Source of the DNA: Paraburkholderia youngii
Lineage (GTDB): Bacteria > Pseudomonadota > Gammaproteobacteria > Burkholderiales > Burkholderiaceae
Direction of reading: 5' to 3'
Length of the DNA stretch: 64,000 nucleotides
NCBI RefSeq assembly: GCF_013366925.1
Contig: NZ_JAALDK010000001.1
Coordinates: 5,261,001-5,325,000, forward strand
Program-made: the position numbers and the translations under genes
Shown: in pieces, positions 27,447 to 39,192 of the stretch
Layout of the letters: every line of letters begins with the position of its first letter
How positions within the stretch are numbered: the stretch's first letter is position 1
The notes under the pieces: model-generated
What the model was told of the DNA's origin: nothing
The model's input: the letters and a program-made list of their open reading frames with translations, nothing else
The model's database searches: none

Positions 27447-28699
27447 TCAGGCAACAATCGAAACCTGCCCCGAAGCAATTGGCAGCACGACTGCCGATTG
27501 CCCGGCGCAGTATAGCGACCAGTGCTCCATCATCTTGCGACGCCGCTCGACCATATCGCCCCGCTGATACGCGGCGCGCGACTTGTTTTTCGTTTGGTGC
27601 GCGAGTGCCTTGTCGACCAGAACGTCCGGATATTCGCCGTATTCCTCTGCCCAGTCCTGAAACGTTGATCGGAAGCCATGAACTGTGAACTCGGTGTAGC
27701 CCATTCCTGCAAGCAGTTCCAGCATCGCCATGTTCGATAGCGGCTTGCCTTTCTTATTCCCGGGGAACAAGTAGCCCCACTTCGCCATTTTCAGCGCCTT
27801 CTCGACGAGCCCGCACGCCTTGTCACACAGCGGCACGCGATGCGGGATACCCATCTTCATGCGCTCACCCGGAATCGTCCATATCCTGGTCTTCAGATTG
27901 AACTCCTCCAGCGCGGCGAACTGTACCTCGTTCGTTCGGGCGGCAGCCAGGATCAGCAGATGCAGCATGATTGCAGAGCGCGCGCCCTCCTCTTCCTTGC
28001 CTCAAGCTTCGTTATGAATTCCGGGATGTCGGCCCACGGCATAGCCGGATGATGCTGCACGGCTGCGCGCTTGCGCTTCGCCAGCACCTTGTCCAGGTGG
28101 CCGCACCAACGCGCCGGGTTCTCGCCCTGTCGATAGCCAAGCAGCTTCTCGGCGTCAAGAATCGTCTCGATGCGACCGCGCACACGGCTCGCGGTCTCAC
28201 GCTTGTCTGCCCAGATCGGCTGCAGGATTCGGACGATCATCGCCGTGTCGATGTCTTTCACATCCCTATCACCGATTATCGGATGGGCATACGTCGCGAG
28301 CGTGCTGGTCCACTGCTTAGCATGCTTGATGTTCTTCCAACTGCGGCGATTGTTTTCGATATATTCCGCCGCGGCGATGCGGAATTGCCGTGAACCTTCG
28401 ACAGCCGCCTTGCGCTGCGCCTCGTTGCGCGCCTCGATCGGATCGATCTTGTCCTTCAGGAGCGCCCGGCAGCGCGCCGCCTCGGCGCGGGCCTGGGACA
28501 GCGAGACCGTCGCGATCGGCCCGAGGCCCATCTCGCGCGAGCGGCCGGAGAGCTTGAACTGGAAGATCCACGAGCGCGAGCCCGAGGCGGAAATCTGAAA
28601 GTAAAGGCCTCCGCCGTCCGGGTAATAGCCCGGATCGACCAGTTTGCCGACGCGCAGCGCCGATAGTCGATGAAGTTGCCGAGATTGAGATGTCGCCAT
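27447..28699 (-). pseudogene. Frameshifted P4-type tyrosine recombinase (integrase)
   Basis: The N-terminal frame (28699 to about 27970) holds a DUF4102-type arm domain (GGLYFQISASGSRSWIFQF, GLGPIATVSLSQARAEA) and a core-binding domain. The catalytic half (about 27985 to 27447) is in another frame and contains LLILAAARTNEVQFAALEE, HGFRSTFQDWAEE, ALAHQTKNKSRAAYQRGD, that is the Arg, His-x-x-Arg, His and Tyr of the active site. The two join if a single shift occurs near 27970-27990, where the first frame reads KLEARKRRARALQ and the second EEGARSAIMLHL. All catalytic residues survive, so inactivation may be recent. It is adjacent to tRNA-Ser, its probable attachment gene. Sequencing error is possible. 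Confidence 0.88.
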
Positions 28700-28770
28700 T
28701 TCTCACCCCCACTCTCACCCCTACTTGATGGGTTGATTGTGTTGGTCTGAGCTGGAATCGGCAAGAAGAA

Positions 28771-28816
28771 AAACACCCCCAAAACCTTGATGTTTCAAGG
28801 CTTTGGGGGTGTTTTT
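28771..28816 (-). terminator. Strong hairpin terminator after tRNA-Ser
   Basis: AAACACCCCCAAA paired with TTTGGGGGTGTTT across a short loop, with a T-run on the minus strand after the stem. It lies 33 bases past the tRNA 3' end, and has a T-run in the other direction as well. Confidence 0.75.
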
Positions 28817-28848
28817 CGGAATCAGTCGGAATCTCGCGGAGCGAGTCC

Positions 28849-28939
28849 TGGCGGAGAGAGGGGGATTCGAACCCCCGATAGGCTATTAACCTATACACGC
28901 TTTCCAGGCGTGCGACTTAAACCGCTCATCCATCTCTCC
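28849..28939 (-). tRNA. tRNA-Ser (anticodon GGA)
   Basis: A type II tRNA read on the minus strand: 7-base acceptor GGAGAGA, anticodon stem-loop CACGC-CTGGAAA-GCGTG giving anticodon GGA (Ser, codons UCC/UCU), a long variable arm, the T-loop GGTTCGAATCC, and encoded CCA at 28849-28851. The integrase remnant lies 150 bases beyond its 3' end, a standard attachment-site arrangement. Confidence 0.95.
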
Positions 28940-29009
28940 GGCGGGGAGCCGAATTATAGCAAACTTCGCGCCTTGCGCCACACCCCCGCCAGCGCCGCAA
29001 GTAAACAGC

Positions 29010-31028
29010 CTACGGATGCCGGATATAGTCGACCAGCGCGATCGTATAAGCGTCCGCTTTGCGATCGATCAAACTCACCCCGATCGCCACGAGAAACCCC
29101 GCCGGCACGCCGAACACGCCCGAGCTGATCGGCTCGATGCCGAACCAGCGCGCACCCGTGAAACCCGTCATCTGCGTGAAGAACGGATACGTCGACACGA
29201 TGTAGTAGATGCACACGACGAGCCCCGCCACCATCCCCGCCACTGCGCCGAGGCGCGTCGTGCGCTTCCAGAACACGCCCAGCACGAGCGCCGGAAACAG
29301 ACTCGACGCAGCCAGCGAAAACGCCGCCCCGACCAGAAACAGAATATTCCCCGTATTCAGCGACGCCACATACGAAGCGAACAGCGCGACACCCAGCAGC
29401 AGAATCTTCGAGATCGTCACCCGCCGCTGGCTCGACGCGTTCGGATCGACCATGTGGTAGTACACGTCGTGCGACAACGCATTAGCGATCGTCAGCAGCA
29501 GACCATCCGCGGTCGATAGCGCCGCCGCCAGCGCCCCCGCCGCGATCAAGCCCGACATCACGTACGGCAGCCCCGCGATCTCGGGCGCCGCGAGCACGAC
29601 CATATCGGGCTGCATCTGGATCTCGCCCCAGCGCACGATGCCGTCGCCGTTCGTATCGGCGAGGCTGATCAGGCTCGGTTCGACCTTGCGCCATTGCATC
29701 AGCCACTGCGGCAGATCGGCAAAATGATGGCCGACCAGATTCGACAGAATCTCGTACTTGATCAGCACCGCGAGCACCGGCACGGTCAGATAGAACAGCG
29801 CGACGAAAAAGAGCGTCCAGCCCACCGAGCGGCGCGCCGACCCCACCGAAGTGGTCGTGTTATAGCGCGTCAGGATATGCGGCAGGCTCGCCGTGCCAAG
29901 CGACAGACACAGCAGCAGCGACAGAAAGTTACGCGCATGCGTGCTCCGGTCTTCATCGCCGACAGCAGGAAACGGTTCGTGCATCGGCACCGGGGCGGTC
30001 GCCCGCATCAGCATGTCGTCGCGCTTCTGGCTCCAGACGATCTGCGCGGCGGCCGCATCGCGCGGAAACTGTTCGAGCGCGCGCTCGCGTTCCTTGATCT
30101 CGCGCAACGGACCGTTATGGCGCCGCAGATCGCCGACCTCCTGCGTGAGCCGCTGCTTCTCGTCGATGAACGATTGCGGCAGCGTATCGAGCCGCATCTG
30201 CATCAGCGCGGCACGGCGTCGATAGTCGTCGCGCACGCGCTCCTCGAGCGGCGCGTCGCGCACCTGCTTCTCGAGCGCTTCCATGCGCTCCATCAGGCGC
30301 CCATAGCTGAATTGCGGCACCCAGCCGAGGCCGTCCTTATGCGCGATCATCGACACCGGTATCAGCATCGCGAGGATCAGGATGATGTACTGCGCAACCT
30401 GAGTCCACGTAACGGCGCGCATGCCGCCCAGAAACGAGCACACCAGAATGCCCGCGAGCCCGCAGAAAATGCCGACCGCGAAATCGACGCCGATAAAGCG
30501 CGTCGCGATCAGCCCGACACCCTGGATCTGCGCGACCAGATAAACGAACGAGCACAGGATCGCGGCGAGCGCCGCGAGGCCGCGCACCGCGTTGCTCGAA
30601 TAGCGCGTGCCGAGAAAGTCGGGAATCGTGTAGCGCGCCAGCTTGCGCACATACGGCGCGAGCAGGAACGCAACGAGACAATAGCCGCCGGTCCAACCCA
30701 TCACGTACGCGAGGCCATCGTAGCCGGTCGCGTAGATCGAGCCCGCCAGGCCGATGAACGACGCGGCCGACAGCCAGTCGGCCGCGGTCGCCATGCCATT
30801 GAACGCCGACGGCACGCGCCGTCCCGCCACGTAGTATTCGACCAGATCGGACGTGCGCGACAGCACGCCTATCACCGCATACACCGCGATCGGCACGAAC
30901 AGGAACACATAGCCGATCCACACACCGGGACCGGTGCTGCGCTCGATGCGCCACATCACATAGACGAACAGCAGAAAGCCGAGCGTGTAGAGCGCGTACG
31001 AGCGGATCAGCCGATGCGTGAGCTTCAT
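29010..31028 (-). CDS. Sodium:solute symporter, acetate/monocarboxylate type (SSS family)
   Basis: A 672-residue polytopic transporter of the SSSF family, of the class that pairs with a DUF4212 subunit. Landmarks are YYVAGRRVPSAFNGMATAADWLSAASFIG, YTIPDFLGTRYSS, and SLGTASLPHILTRYNTT. A hydrophilic domain of about 130 residues with coiled-coil character (MERMEALEKQVRDAPLEER onward) interrupts the membrane part near residues 235-365, usual for this subfamily. The start ATG 31028 (MKLTHRL) is 4 bases after the DUF4212 gene. Next to acs, its substrate is likely acetate or a related short acid. Confidence 0.88.
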   Translation of the reverse strand: MKLTHRLIRSYALYTLGFLLFVYVMWRIERSTGPGVWIGYVFLFVPIAVYAVIGVLSRTSDLVEYYVAGRRVPSAFNGMATAADWLSAASFIGLAGSIYATGYDGLAYVMGWTGGYCLVAFLLAPYVRKLARYTIPDFLGTRYSSNAVRGLAALAAILCSFVYLVAQIQGVGLIATRFIGVDFAVGIFCGLAGILVCSFLGGMRAVTWTQVAQYIILILAMLIPVSMIAHKDGLGWVPQFSYGRLMERMEALEKQVRDAPLEERVRDDYRRRAALMQMRLDTLPQSFIDEKQRLTQEVGDLRRHNGPLREIKERERALEQFPRDAAAAQIVWSQKRDDMLMRATAPVPMHEPFPAVGDEDRSTHARNFLSLLLCLSLGTASLPHILTRYNTTTSVGSARRSVGWTLFFVALFYLTVPVLAVLIKYEILSNLVGHHFADLPQWLMQWRKVEPSLISLADTNGDGIVRWGEIQMQPDMVVLAAPEIAGLPYVMSGLIAAGALAAALSTADGLLLTIANALSHDVYYHMVDPNASSQRRVTISKILLLGVALFASYVASLNTGNILFLVGAAFSLAASSLFPALVLGVFWKRTTRLGAVAGMVAGLVVCIYYIVSTYPFFTQMTGFTGARWFGIEPISSGVFGVPAGFLVAIGVSLIDRKADAYTIALVDYIRHP

Positions 31029-31032
31029 CGGC

Positions 31033-31461
31033 TCAGCGTCCGCGCGCGGCCGGCGCATCCGTGCCGACGTTGACTTCATCGTTCGCGCCGCTGGTGGAAT
31101 CCGCGGCGGGACCGCTTGCGGCATCGCGCTGCGAATCCGCTTCGAACGCGCGCTGCAACCTACGATCGGCGCGCTGCATCAGCACGATATAGACGACGAT
31201 CAACGCAAGGTAGATCAGGATCGCGCCCTGCGCGCCAAAGTAGAACGGCAGGCTGAAGCCGCCGACGCGCACCGGCGCGAGCGCGGGCGCCAGCAACGGC
31301 ACGACGAAGGAAACGAAGAAGCCGAGCGTCATCAGCACCGCGATCAGCGCGAGGTTGAAACGCCAGTATTTGCGATGCGCGAGCGCCATCGCCGCCGAGA
31401 CCGGAGGCGGTTCAGGCGGGGGGTTCAACGTGGCATGGGAGGATAGGTGCGGCGCGGCCAT
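31033..31461 (-). CDS. DUF4212 small subunit of sodium/solute symporter
   Basis: A 142-residue protein whose core (ALAHRKYWRFNLALIAVLM, then FGAQGAILIYLALIVVYIVLMQRADR) is the two-span DUF4212 domain always found before this SSSF subgroup. It has an unstructured Pro-rich N-terminus and an acidic/Ala-rich C-terminus. The start ATG 31461 is plausible; a later ATG before ALAHRKYW would give the bare domain. The symporter gene follows after only 4 bases, so the two form an operon, with acs upstream. Confidence 0.85.
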   Translation of the reverse strand: MAAPHLSSHATLNPPPEPPPVSAAMALAHRKYWRFNLALIAVLMTLGFFVSFVVPLLAPALAPVRVGGFSLPFYFGAQGAILIYLALIVVYIVLMQRADRRLQRAFEADSQRDAASGPAADSTSGANDEVNVGTDAPAARGR

Positions 31462-31618
31462 GCGCCTATGTATCAAAAAGGCAACGGCGAGGCAATTGGG
31501 ATTGTCCGCGCAATGCCGTGATGCAGGCTGTCCGCTCGATTCACGGGTCTGCTCGATACACCGGCAAGTGTGTCGATCGACACACCGCCGCCGTCCGCGC
31601 AGACCCGCTGACAACGCT

Positions 31619-33601
<1,983 letters not shown>

Positions 33602-34072
33602 CGACAACCCCTTGGTGAAGATGAAAAACGGAAAACCTGTACCGGCGCGCATCGCGCGCGGGTCCTATCCTGTTCGAGCCGCCACGAGCGGCGCTGTCTC
33701 CCACCTCGCAATGCCGTCGAACGCGCGCGCGTGCGGCATTGCAACATCCGTGCTTGCGGGCACCCTGCTCGATCAACCCGCGTCAAGGCTCAACCATAAG
33801 CGCCGCAACTTACCGGCCACTTACGCACATCGTGTTGATCTGCAAGCGAAAACCCTTAGATCGGGCGAGCCACCGACGTGCTTGAGCGTTGATCAGACGA
33901 GATGCGCGCGGAAAAGATCGCCCGTTCTAGCGAGCGTTCCATGTTCACCCGCAGCACATCGCATGCCGCTGATGCGAACCCGATGCGCCGTCCGGTCGCC
34001 CGCTGTCGCACTCTTACGCCCGGTCGCACGGCCTCTTACAATGCTAACTGAACTAGCCGTCCGGATTCCAGC
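33602..34072. other. Divergent promoter region between acs and DMT transporter
   Basis: It should hold the promoters of both flanking genes. Frames within it are short and lack known domains. No clear operator was identified by eye. Confidence 0.4.
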
Positions 34073-34975
34073 TTGAATCGCTACGCCCTGCTTCTCATTA
34101 CCTCGATGCTGCTGGTGGGCAGCAATGTCGGAATCGGTAAATCGATCGTCGCCTTCGTTCCCGTCCCGCTGTTCGCGCTGCTGCGTTTCGTCATCGCGAT
34201 GGCCGTGCTATGGCCGCTCCTGCGCGTGACCAAACTGCGCCGCGTCAAACGCGACGAATGGATCAACCTGTTTTTGCAAGCGCTATTCGGCACCTTCGGC
34301 TTCACGCTGCTGATGCTCAACGGCGTCGCGCGCACCAGCGCGGTCGCGGCCGGCGTGATCACGAGCACGATTCCGGCGGTCGTCGCGCTGCTGTCGTGGC
34401 TGATCCTCAAGGAGCGGCCGGATGGCCGCGCGCTCGCATCGATCGTGCTGGCGATCGTCGGCGTCGTCGTCATCAATGTCGCGCACGGCGAGGCGGGCGC
34501 GGATGCGACGGCCGGCACCGGCTCGCTCGCGGGCAACTTCATGGTGCTCGGCGCGGTGTGCTGCGAATCGCTGTACATCATCCTGTCGCGCCGCCTCACG
34601 CAAACGCTCGCGCCGATCGACATCTGCGCGTACACGCATCTGTTCGGCCTGTTGCTGATGCTGCCGCTCGGCGCCGGCGCGCTCGCGCATTTCGACTATC
34701 GCGCGGTGCCATCGAACGTCTGGATGCTGGTGCTGTGGTACGGGCTGTCGGCCAGCATCTTCTCGTTCTGGCTGTGGATGAAAGGCATCCGCCACGTGTC
34801 CGGCAGTCTCGCCGGCGTGTTCAGCGCGGTGCTGCCGGTCGCCGCGGCGCTCTACGGCATCGTGTTCCTCGGCGAGCGGCCCACGCTCGCGCACGGCATC
34901 GCGCTCGCCTGCGTGGTCGCCGGTATCGGTCTCGCGAGCCTGAAGGCGCGCAGCGTGCCGCCGGTCGCATCGTAG
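34073..34975 (+). CDS. EamA-family (DMT) transporter
   Basis: A 300-residue protein of about ten membrane segments made of two EamA repeats (LLVGSNVGIGKSIVAF and GNFMVLGAVCCESLYIIL are the repeat starts; GVFSAVLPVAAALYGIVFLGERPT near the end). Such proteins export amino acids or other metabolites; the substrate is not predictable. The TTG at 34073 gives the best N-terminal membrane start; ATG 34109 would cut the first helix. Confidence 0.85.
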   Translation: MNRYALLLITSMLLVGSNVGIGKSIVAFVPVPLFALLRFVIAMAVLWPLLRVTKLRRVKRDEWINLFLQALFGTFGFTLLMLNGVARTSAVAAGVITSTIPAVVALLSWLILKERPDGRALASIVLAIVGVVVINVAHGEAGADATAGTGSLAGNFMVLGAVCCESLYIILSRRLTQTLAPIDICAYTHLFGLLLMLPLGAGALAHFDYRAVPSNVWMLVLWYGLSASIFSFWLWMKGIRHVSGSLAGVFSAVLPVAAALYGIVFLGERPTLAHGIALACVVAGIGLASLKARSVPPVAS

Positions 34976-35140
34976 TTCGGGTGTGGCGGGCGGGCTGCCC
35001 GCCGCAGAGCAGCAGATTCGACCGACGCTGTACAATACGGCGCCCGACGCGAGTCTCGCGATCCTCCGATGGCCGCGCCCCGCACCGCCGTCGGCGCCTG
35101 GCCCGTGTTCCGTCACCCCCGCTTCATCTGACCGTTGCCT

Positions 35141-35752
35141 ATGTCCGCTTCGCGACCCGCCTCCGCCCGTCCGCGCCGCCCTATGCGCGCGCTGCCCCAC
35201 CTCGTATTCATGAGCCGTTGGCTGCAGGTGCCGCTGTATCTCGGGCTGATCGTCGCGCAGGCAGTCTACGTCGTGCTGTTCCTGAAGGAAGTCTGGCATC
35301 TGGTGTCCGACGCGATGAAGCTCGACGAAACCAGCATCATGCTCGTCGTGCTGGGCCTGATCGACGTGGTGATGATCTCGAACCTGCTGATCATGGTGAT
35401 CATCGGCGGGTATGAAACGTTCGTGTCGCGCCTCGGCCTCGACGGCCATCCGGACGAACCGGAATGGCTCGATCATGTGAACGCCGGCGTGCTGAAAGTG
35501 AAGCTGTCGATGGCGCTGATCAGCATCTCGTCGATCCATCTGCTGAAGACCTTCATCAGCCCCGACCAGAACACGACGCACACGATCATGTGGCAAGTGA
35601 TCATCCACGTCACGTTCCTCGTATCCGCGCTCGTGATGGCGCTCGTCGACCGCCTCACCACGCACACGCATCCCAAGCATTTCGAAGAGCCCGCGGCATT
35701 GCACGCCGTGGGCGGCATCAAGGTTTCCACTCCCCTGAAGGCGCAAGACTGA
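35141..35752 (+). CDS. YqhA/UPF0114-family membrane protein (TIGR00645)
   Basis: A 203-residue protein with the family landmarks FMSRWLQVPLYLGLI, MLVVLGLIDVVMISNLLIMVIIGGYETFVSR and KVKLSMALISISSIHLLKTFI, giving three or four membrane segments. Function of the family is unknown. Start ATG 35141 (MSASRP); an inner ATG before SRWLQ is possible. 48 bases separate it from the fumarase gene, so they may be cotranscribed. Confidence 0.88.
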   Translation: MSASRPASARPRRPMRALPHLVFMSRWLQVPLYLGLIVAQAVYVVLFLKEVWHLVSDAMKLDETSIMLVVLGLIDVVMISNLLIMVIIGGYETFVSRLGLDGHPDEPEWLDHVNAGVLKVKLSMALISISSIHLLKTFISPDQNTTHTIMWQVIIHVTFLVSALVMALVDRLTTHTHPKHFEEPAALHAVGGIKVSTPLKAQD

Positions 35753-35800
35753 CCGCACGCGCTGCGATCCGAAAACAAGCGCCTCCCCACTGAGCTAGCC

Positions 35801-37324
35801 ATGACCGTCATCAAACAGGAAGATCTGATCCAGAGCATCGCTGATTCGCTGCAGTACATCAGCTACTACCATCCGCTCGACTACATCGAAGCGCTCGGCC
35901 GCGCATACGAGCTCGAACAGAGCCCGGCAGCGAAGGACGCGATCGCGCAGATCCTGACCAACAGCCGCCTGTGCGCCGAAGGCAAGCGCCCGATTTGCCA
36001 GGACACCGGCATCGTCACGGTGTTCGTGAAGGTCGGCATGGACGTGCGCTGGGACGGCGCCACGATGAGCGTCACCGACATGATCAACGAAGGCGTGCGC
36101 CGCGGTTACCTGAACCCGGACAACGTGCTGCGCGCATCGATCGTGAGCCCGCCCGAAGGCGCGCGCAAGAACACCAAGGACAACACGCCGGCCGTGATCC
36201 ACTACGAGATCGTGCCGGGTAACACCGTCGACGTGCAGGTCGCGGCCAAGGGCGGCGGCTCGGAGAACAAGTCGAAGTTCGCGATGCTGAACCCGTCGGA
36301 CTCGATCGTCGACTGGATTCTGAAGACCGTGCCGACGATGGGCGCCGGCTGGTGCCCGCCGGGCATGCTCGGCATCGGCATCGGCGGCACCGCTGAGAAA
36401 GCGATGGTGATGGCCAAGGAATCGCTGATGGACCCGATCGACATCCAGGACGTGATCGCACGCGGCCCGAAGGACTGGATCGAAGAGCTGCGCGTCGAGC
36501 TGCACGAGAAGGTCAACGCGCTCGGTATTGGCGCGCAGGGTCTCGGTGGCCTGTCCACGGTGCTCGACGTGAAGATCATGGCCGCGCCGACGCACGCCGC
36601 GTCCAAGCCGATCGCGATCATCCCGAACTGCGCGGCGACCCGCCACGCGCACTTCACGCTCGACGGTTCGGGCGTCGCCAGGCTCGAAGCGCCGTCGCTC
36701 GACGCATGGCCGAAGGTGCACTGGGAACCGAACACGGAAACCAGCAAACGCGTCGATCTGAACACGCTGACGCCGGAAGAAGTGGCCGGCTGGAAGCCGG
36801 GCCAGACGCTGCTGCTGTCGGGCAAGATGTTGACGGGCCGCGACGCCGCGCACAAGCGCATCGCCGACATGCTCGCGAAGGGCGAGAAGCTGCCGGTCGA
36901 TTTCACCAACCGCGTGATCTACTACGTCGGCCCGGTCGATCCGGTACGTGACGAAGCGGTCGGCCCGGCAGGCCCGACCACCGCGACGCGGATGGACAAG
37001 TTCACCGAGACGATGCTCGCGCAAACGGGCCTCATTTCGATGATCGGCAAGGCCGAGCGCGGCCCGGTCGCGATCGAGGCGATCAAGAAGCACAAGGCCG
37101 CGTATCTGATGGCCGTCGGCGGCGCCGCGTACCTCGTGTCGAAGGCGATCCGCAGCGCGAAGGTGCTCGCGTTCGAAGACCTCGGTATGGAAGCGATCTA
37201 CGAGTTCGACGTGCAAGACATGCCGGTCACGGTCGCCGTCGATTCGAACGGCACCTCCGTGCACCAGACCGGCCCGAAGGAATGGCAGGCCAAGATCGGC
37301 AAGATTCCGGTCGCCACGGCTTGA
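35801..37324 (+). CDS. fumA: Class I fumarate hydratase, [4Fe-4S]
   Basis: A 507-residue iron-sulfur fumarase with fused alpha and beta parts. Cysteines suited to the cluster are in RPICQDTGIV, GAGWCPPGMLGIGIGG and PNCAATRHAHF. The C-terminal beta part starts near LNTLTPEEVAGWKPGQTLLLSG. It interconverts fumarate and malate in the TCA cycle. ATG 35801 is the start. An intrinsic terminator follows. Class I fumarases are oxygen- and iron-sensitive, notable beside an iron-handling block. Confidence in the exact symbol is lower than in function. Confidence 0.95.
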   Translation: MTVIKQEDLIQSIADSLQYISYYHPLDYIEALGRAYELEQSPAAKDAIAQILTNSRLCAEGKRPICQDTGIVTVFVKVGMDVRWDGATMSVTDMINEGVRRGYLNPDNVLRASIVSPPEGARKNTKDNTPAVIHYEIVPGNTVDVQVAAKGGGSENKSKFAMLNPSDSIVDWILKTVPTMGAGWCPPGMLGIGIGGTAEKAMVMAKESLMDPIDIQDVIARGPKDWIEELRVELHEKVNALGIGAQGLGGLSTVLDVKIMAAPTHAASKPIAIIPNCAATRHAHFTLDGSGVARLEAPSLDAWPKVHWEPNTETSKRVDLNTLTPEEVAGWKPGQTLLLSGKMLTGRDAAHKRIADMLAKGEKLPVDFTNRVIYYVGPVDPVRDEAVGPAGPTTATRMDKFTETMLAQTGLISMIGKAERGPVAIEAIKKHKAAYLMAVGGAAYLVSKAIRSAKVLAFEDLGMEAIYEFDVQDMPVTVAVDSNGTSVHQTGPKEWQAKIGKIPVATA

Positions 37325-37356
37325 TGAGTCGCAATTAGCGCCACTCGGATCGGTCG

Positions 37357-37388
37357 AAAAGCCGGGGCTGCGGTCCCGGCTTTTTTTT
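37357..37388 (+). terminator. Intrinsic terminator after fumarase
   Basis: GCCGGG-loop-CCCGGC followed by eight T, 33 bases after the fumarase stop. Confidence 0.85.
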
Positions 37389-37525
37389 GCCCCGCATCAC
37401 GCATGCGCAAGGCGCCGCACGCACGAGGCCGCAAACGCCGCCAAAACTTGTGTCGGATTCTTGGCTTTTTGGGGCATGGCGTTTATTGTTGTTGGAAATT
37501 CAAGGTCCCCGAAAAAGGAAATAAC

Positions 37526-38005
37526 ATGCAAGGCGACAAGAAGGTCATCGAATATCTGAACGCGCAGCTGAAGAACGAGCTGACCGCGATCAACCAGTAC
37601 TTCCTGCATGCGCGGATGTACGGTCACTGGGGCCTCGATAAGCTCGGCAAGCACGAGTACGACGAGTCGATCGGCGAAATGAAGCATGCCGACATGCTGA
37701 TCGAACGGATCTTCATGCTCGACGGTCTGCCAAATCTGCAGGACCTGCACAAGCTGCTGATCGGTGAGGAAACCAAAGAGATCCTCGAATGCGATCTGAA
37801 GCTCGAACAGATTTCGCAAAGCACCTGCAAGGAGGCGATTGCCTACTGCGAATCGGTGCGCGATTTCATCTCGCGCGAAATCTTCACGAAGATTCTCGAC
37901 GATACGGAAGAGCACATCGACTGGCTGGAAACCCAGCTCGATCTGATCGACAAGGTCGGTATCCAGAACTACCAGCAAAGCGCGATGGGCTCGGTCGAGT
38001 CCTGA
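37526..38005 (+). CDS. bfr: Bacterioferritin
   Basis: A 159-residue ferritin-like protein starting [20 protein letters not shown]. Di-iron ligands appear in [28 protein letters not shown] and [13 protein letters not shown]; the Met of the heme site is in [14 protein letters not shown]. It stores iron as a 24-mer with heme between subunits. ATG 37526 follows AAAAAGGA; frames further upstream are spurious. The bacterioferritin-associated ferredoxin gene lies 1.2 kb downstream, separated by murI. Confidence 0.96.
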   Translation: MQGDKKVIEYLNAQLKNELTAINQYFLHARMYGHWGLDKLGKHEYDESIGEMKHADMLIERIFMLDGLPNLQDLHKLLIGEETKEILECDLKLEQISQSTCKEAIAYCESVRDFISREIFTKILDDTEEHIDWLETQLDLIDKVGIQNYQQSAMGSVES

Positions 38006-38171
38006 GCGAGGCACCTTGAAGCATCCCGCGAGGTAGCGGCGCGAATGCCTGCCGGGCACGCATTCGCGCCCGGCCCGTACCGCGTGGGCGATATACTTGC
38101 GCGCTTGCTCGCGCTTTGCCCCTGGCTCCGCCTGTTTCTTCGACCACCACGTCACGCTCGTTTTCTTCACT

Positions 38172-39059
38172 ATGCCCGTCCCCGCGCCGTCCCCGACTGT
38201 CCGCAGTGTTGCCGCTGGCGCCGCGTCGCAGGCGCCGATCGGTATTTTCGATTCGGGGCTCGGCGGACTGTCGGTGCTGCGCGCGGTGCGCGCGCAACTG
38301 CCTGAGGAGGCGCTGCTGTATGTCGCCGATTCGCTGTACGCGCCTTATGGCGAGCGCGATGACGACTTCATCACCGACCGCACGCTAGCGATCGGCGAAT
38401 GGCTCGCCGCACGAGGCGCGAAGGCGCTCGTGGTCGCGTGCAATACGGCGACCGCGCAGTCGATCGCGCTGGTGCGCGAAAAGCTGCCGATTCCGCTAGT
38501 CGGCGTCGAACCGGGCGTCAAGCCCGCCGCACTGCAATCCAGGAGCCGCGTCGCTGGCGTGTTGGCAACTCAGGCGACGCTGCGCAGCGCCCGCTTCCAG
38601 GGACTGCTCGAACGCTACGCCGCCGATTGCCGCTTTCTCTGCCAGCCCGGGCACGGGCTCGTGCAGGCGGTCGAGCGCTGCGACGTCGGCTCGGCCGAGC
38701 TGCGCGCACTGCTGCGTAGCTACCTGCAACCGATGCTCGACGCCGGCGCCGACACGCTGGTGCTCGGTTGCACCCATTACCCGTTTCTCGACGCGGCGAT
38801 CCGCGACATCGTCGGTGAGCGGCTCGCGCTGATCGACACGAGTGTGGCGATCGCTCGCCAACTCGAACGCGTGCTCGAGCAGCACGGCCTGCGCGCCGCC
38901 ACGCCGGCTGCAAGCACGCCGCTACCACGCTTCTACTCCACCGACGACGGCATCCATCAGCAGCAATTGGCCGCCACACTGCTGCGGATCGAGGCTGCGG
39001 TCGAGCACGTGTTGATACCCTCCCGCCGCACAGCCGCATCGGATTCCCGCGCCGCCTAG
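38172..39059 (+). CDS. murI: Glutamate racemase
   Basis: A 295-residue MurI: PIGIFDSGLGGLSVLRAV with the catalytic-site Asp-Ser, VACNTATAQS with the first catalytic Cys and LVLGCTHYPFLDAAI with the second. It supplies D-glutamate for peptidoglycan. ATG 38172 (MPVPAPS) gives a slightly long N-terminus of about 20 residues before the domain. It sits between bfr and bfd, a common arrangement in Burkholderiales. Confidence 0.96.
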   Translation: MPVPAPSPTVRSVAAGAASQAPIGIFDSGLGGLSVLRAVRAQLPEEALLYVADSLYAPYGERDDDFITDRTLAIGEWLAARGAKALVVACNTATAQSIALVREKLPIPLVGVEPGVKPAALQSRSRVAGVLATQATLRSARFQGLLERYAADCRFLCQPGHGLVQAVERCDVGSAELRALLRSYLQPMLDAGADTLVLGCTHYPFLDAAIRDIVGERLALIDTSVAIARQLERVLEQHGLRAATPAASTPLPRFYSTDDGIHQQQLAATLLRIEAAVEHVLIPSRRTAASDSRAA

Positions 39060-39163
39060 ACCCGGATCTCGCTCACCCGCTGCCCGTCCTTCGGACGAAA
39101 TCCATTAGAGGCTGGTTTTGTTACAAAAAATCGCAGACGACGCTTGTCAAACGAACCAAACAA

Positions 39164-39182
39164 AATGATAATAATTCGCATT
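39164..39182 (+). promoter_or_regulatory. Fur-box-like site before bfd
   Basis: AATGATAATAATTCGCATT resembles the 19-base Fur consensus, 11 bases before the bfd ATG. Bfd is normally induced by iron starvation. Confidence 0.65.
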
Positions 39183-39192
39183 AACGTTAGCT

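Noticed and set aside
35795..37264. 489-codon minus-strand frame opposite the fumarase
   Set aside because: Antisense shadow of a clearly real enzyme.
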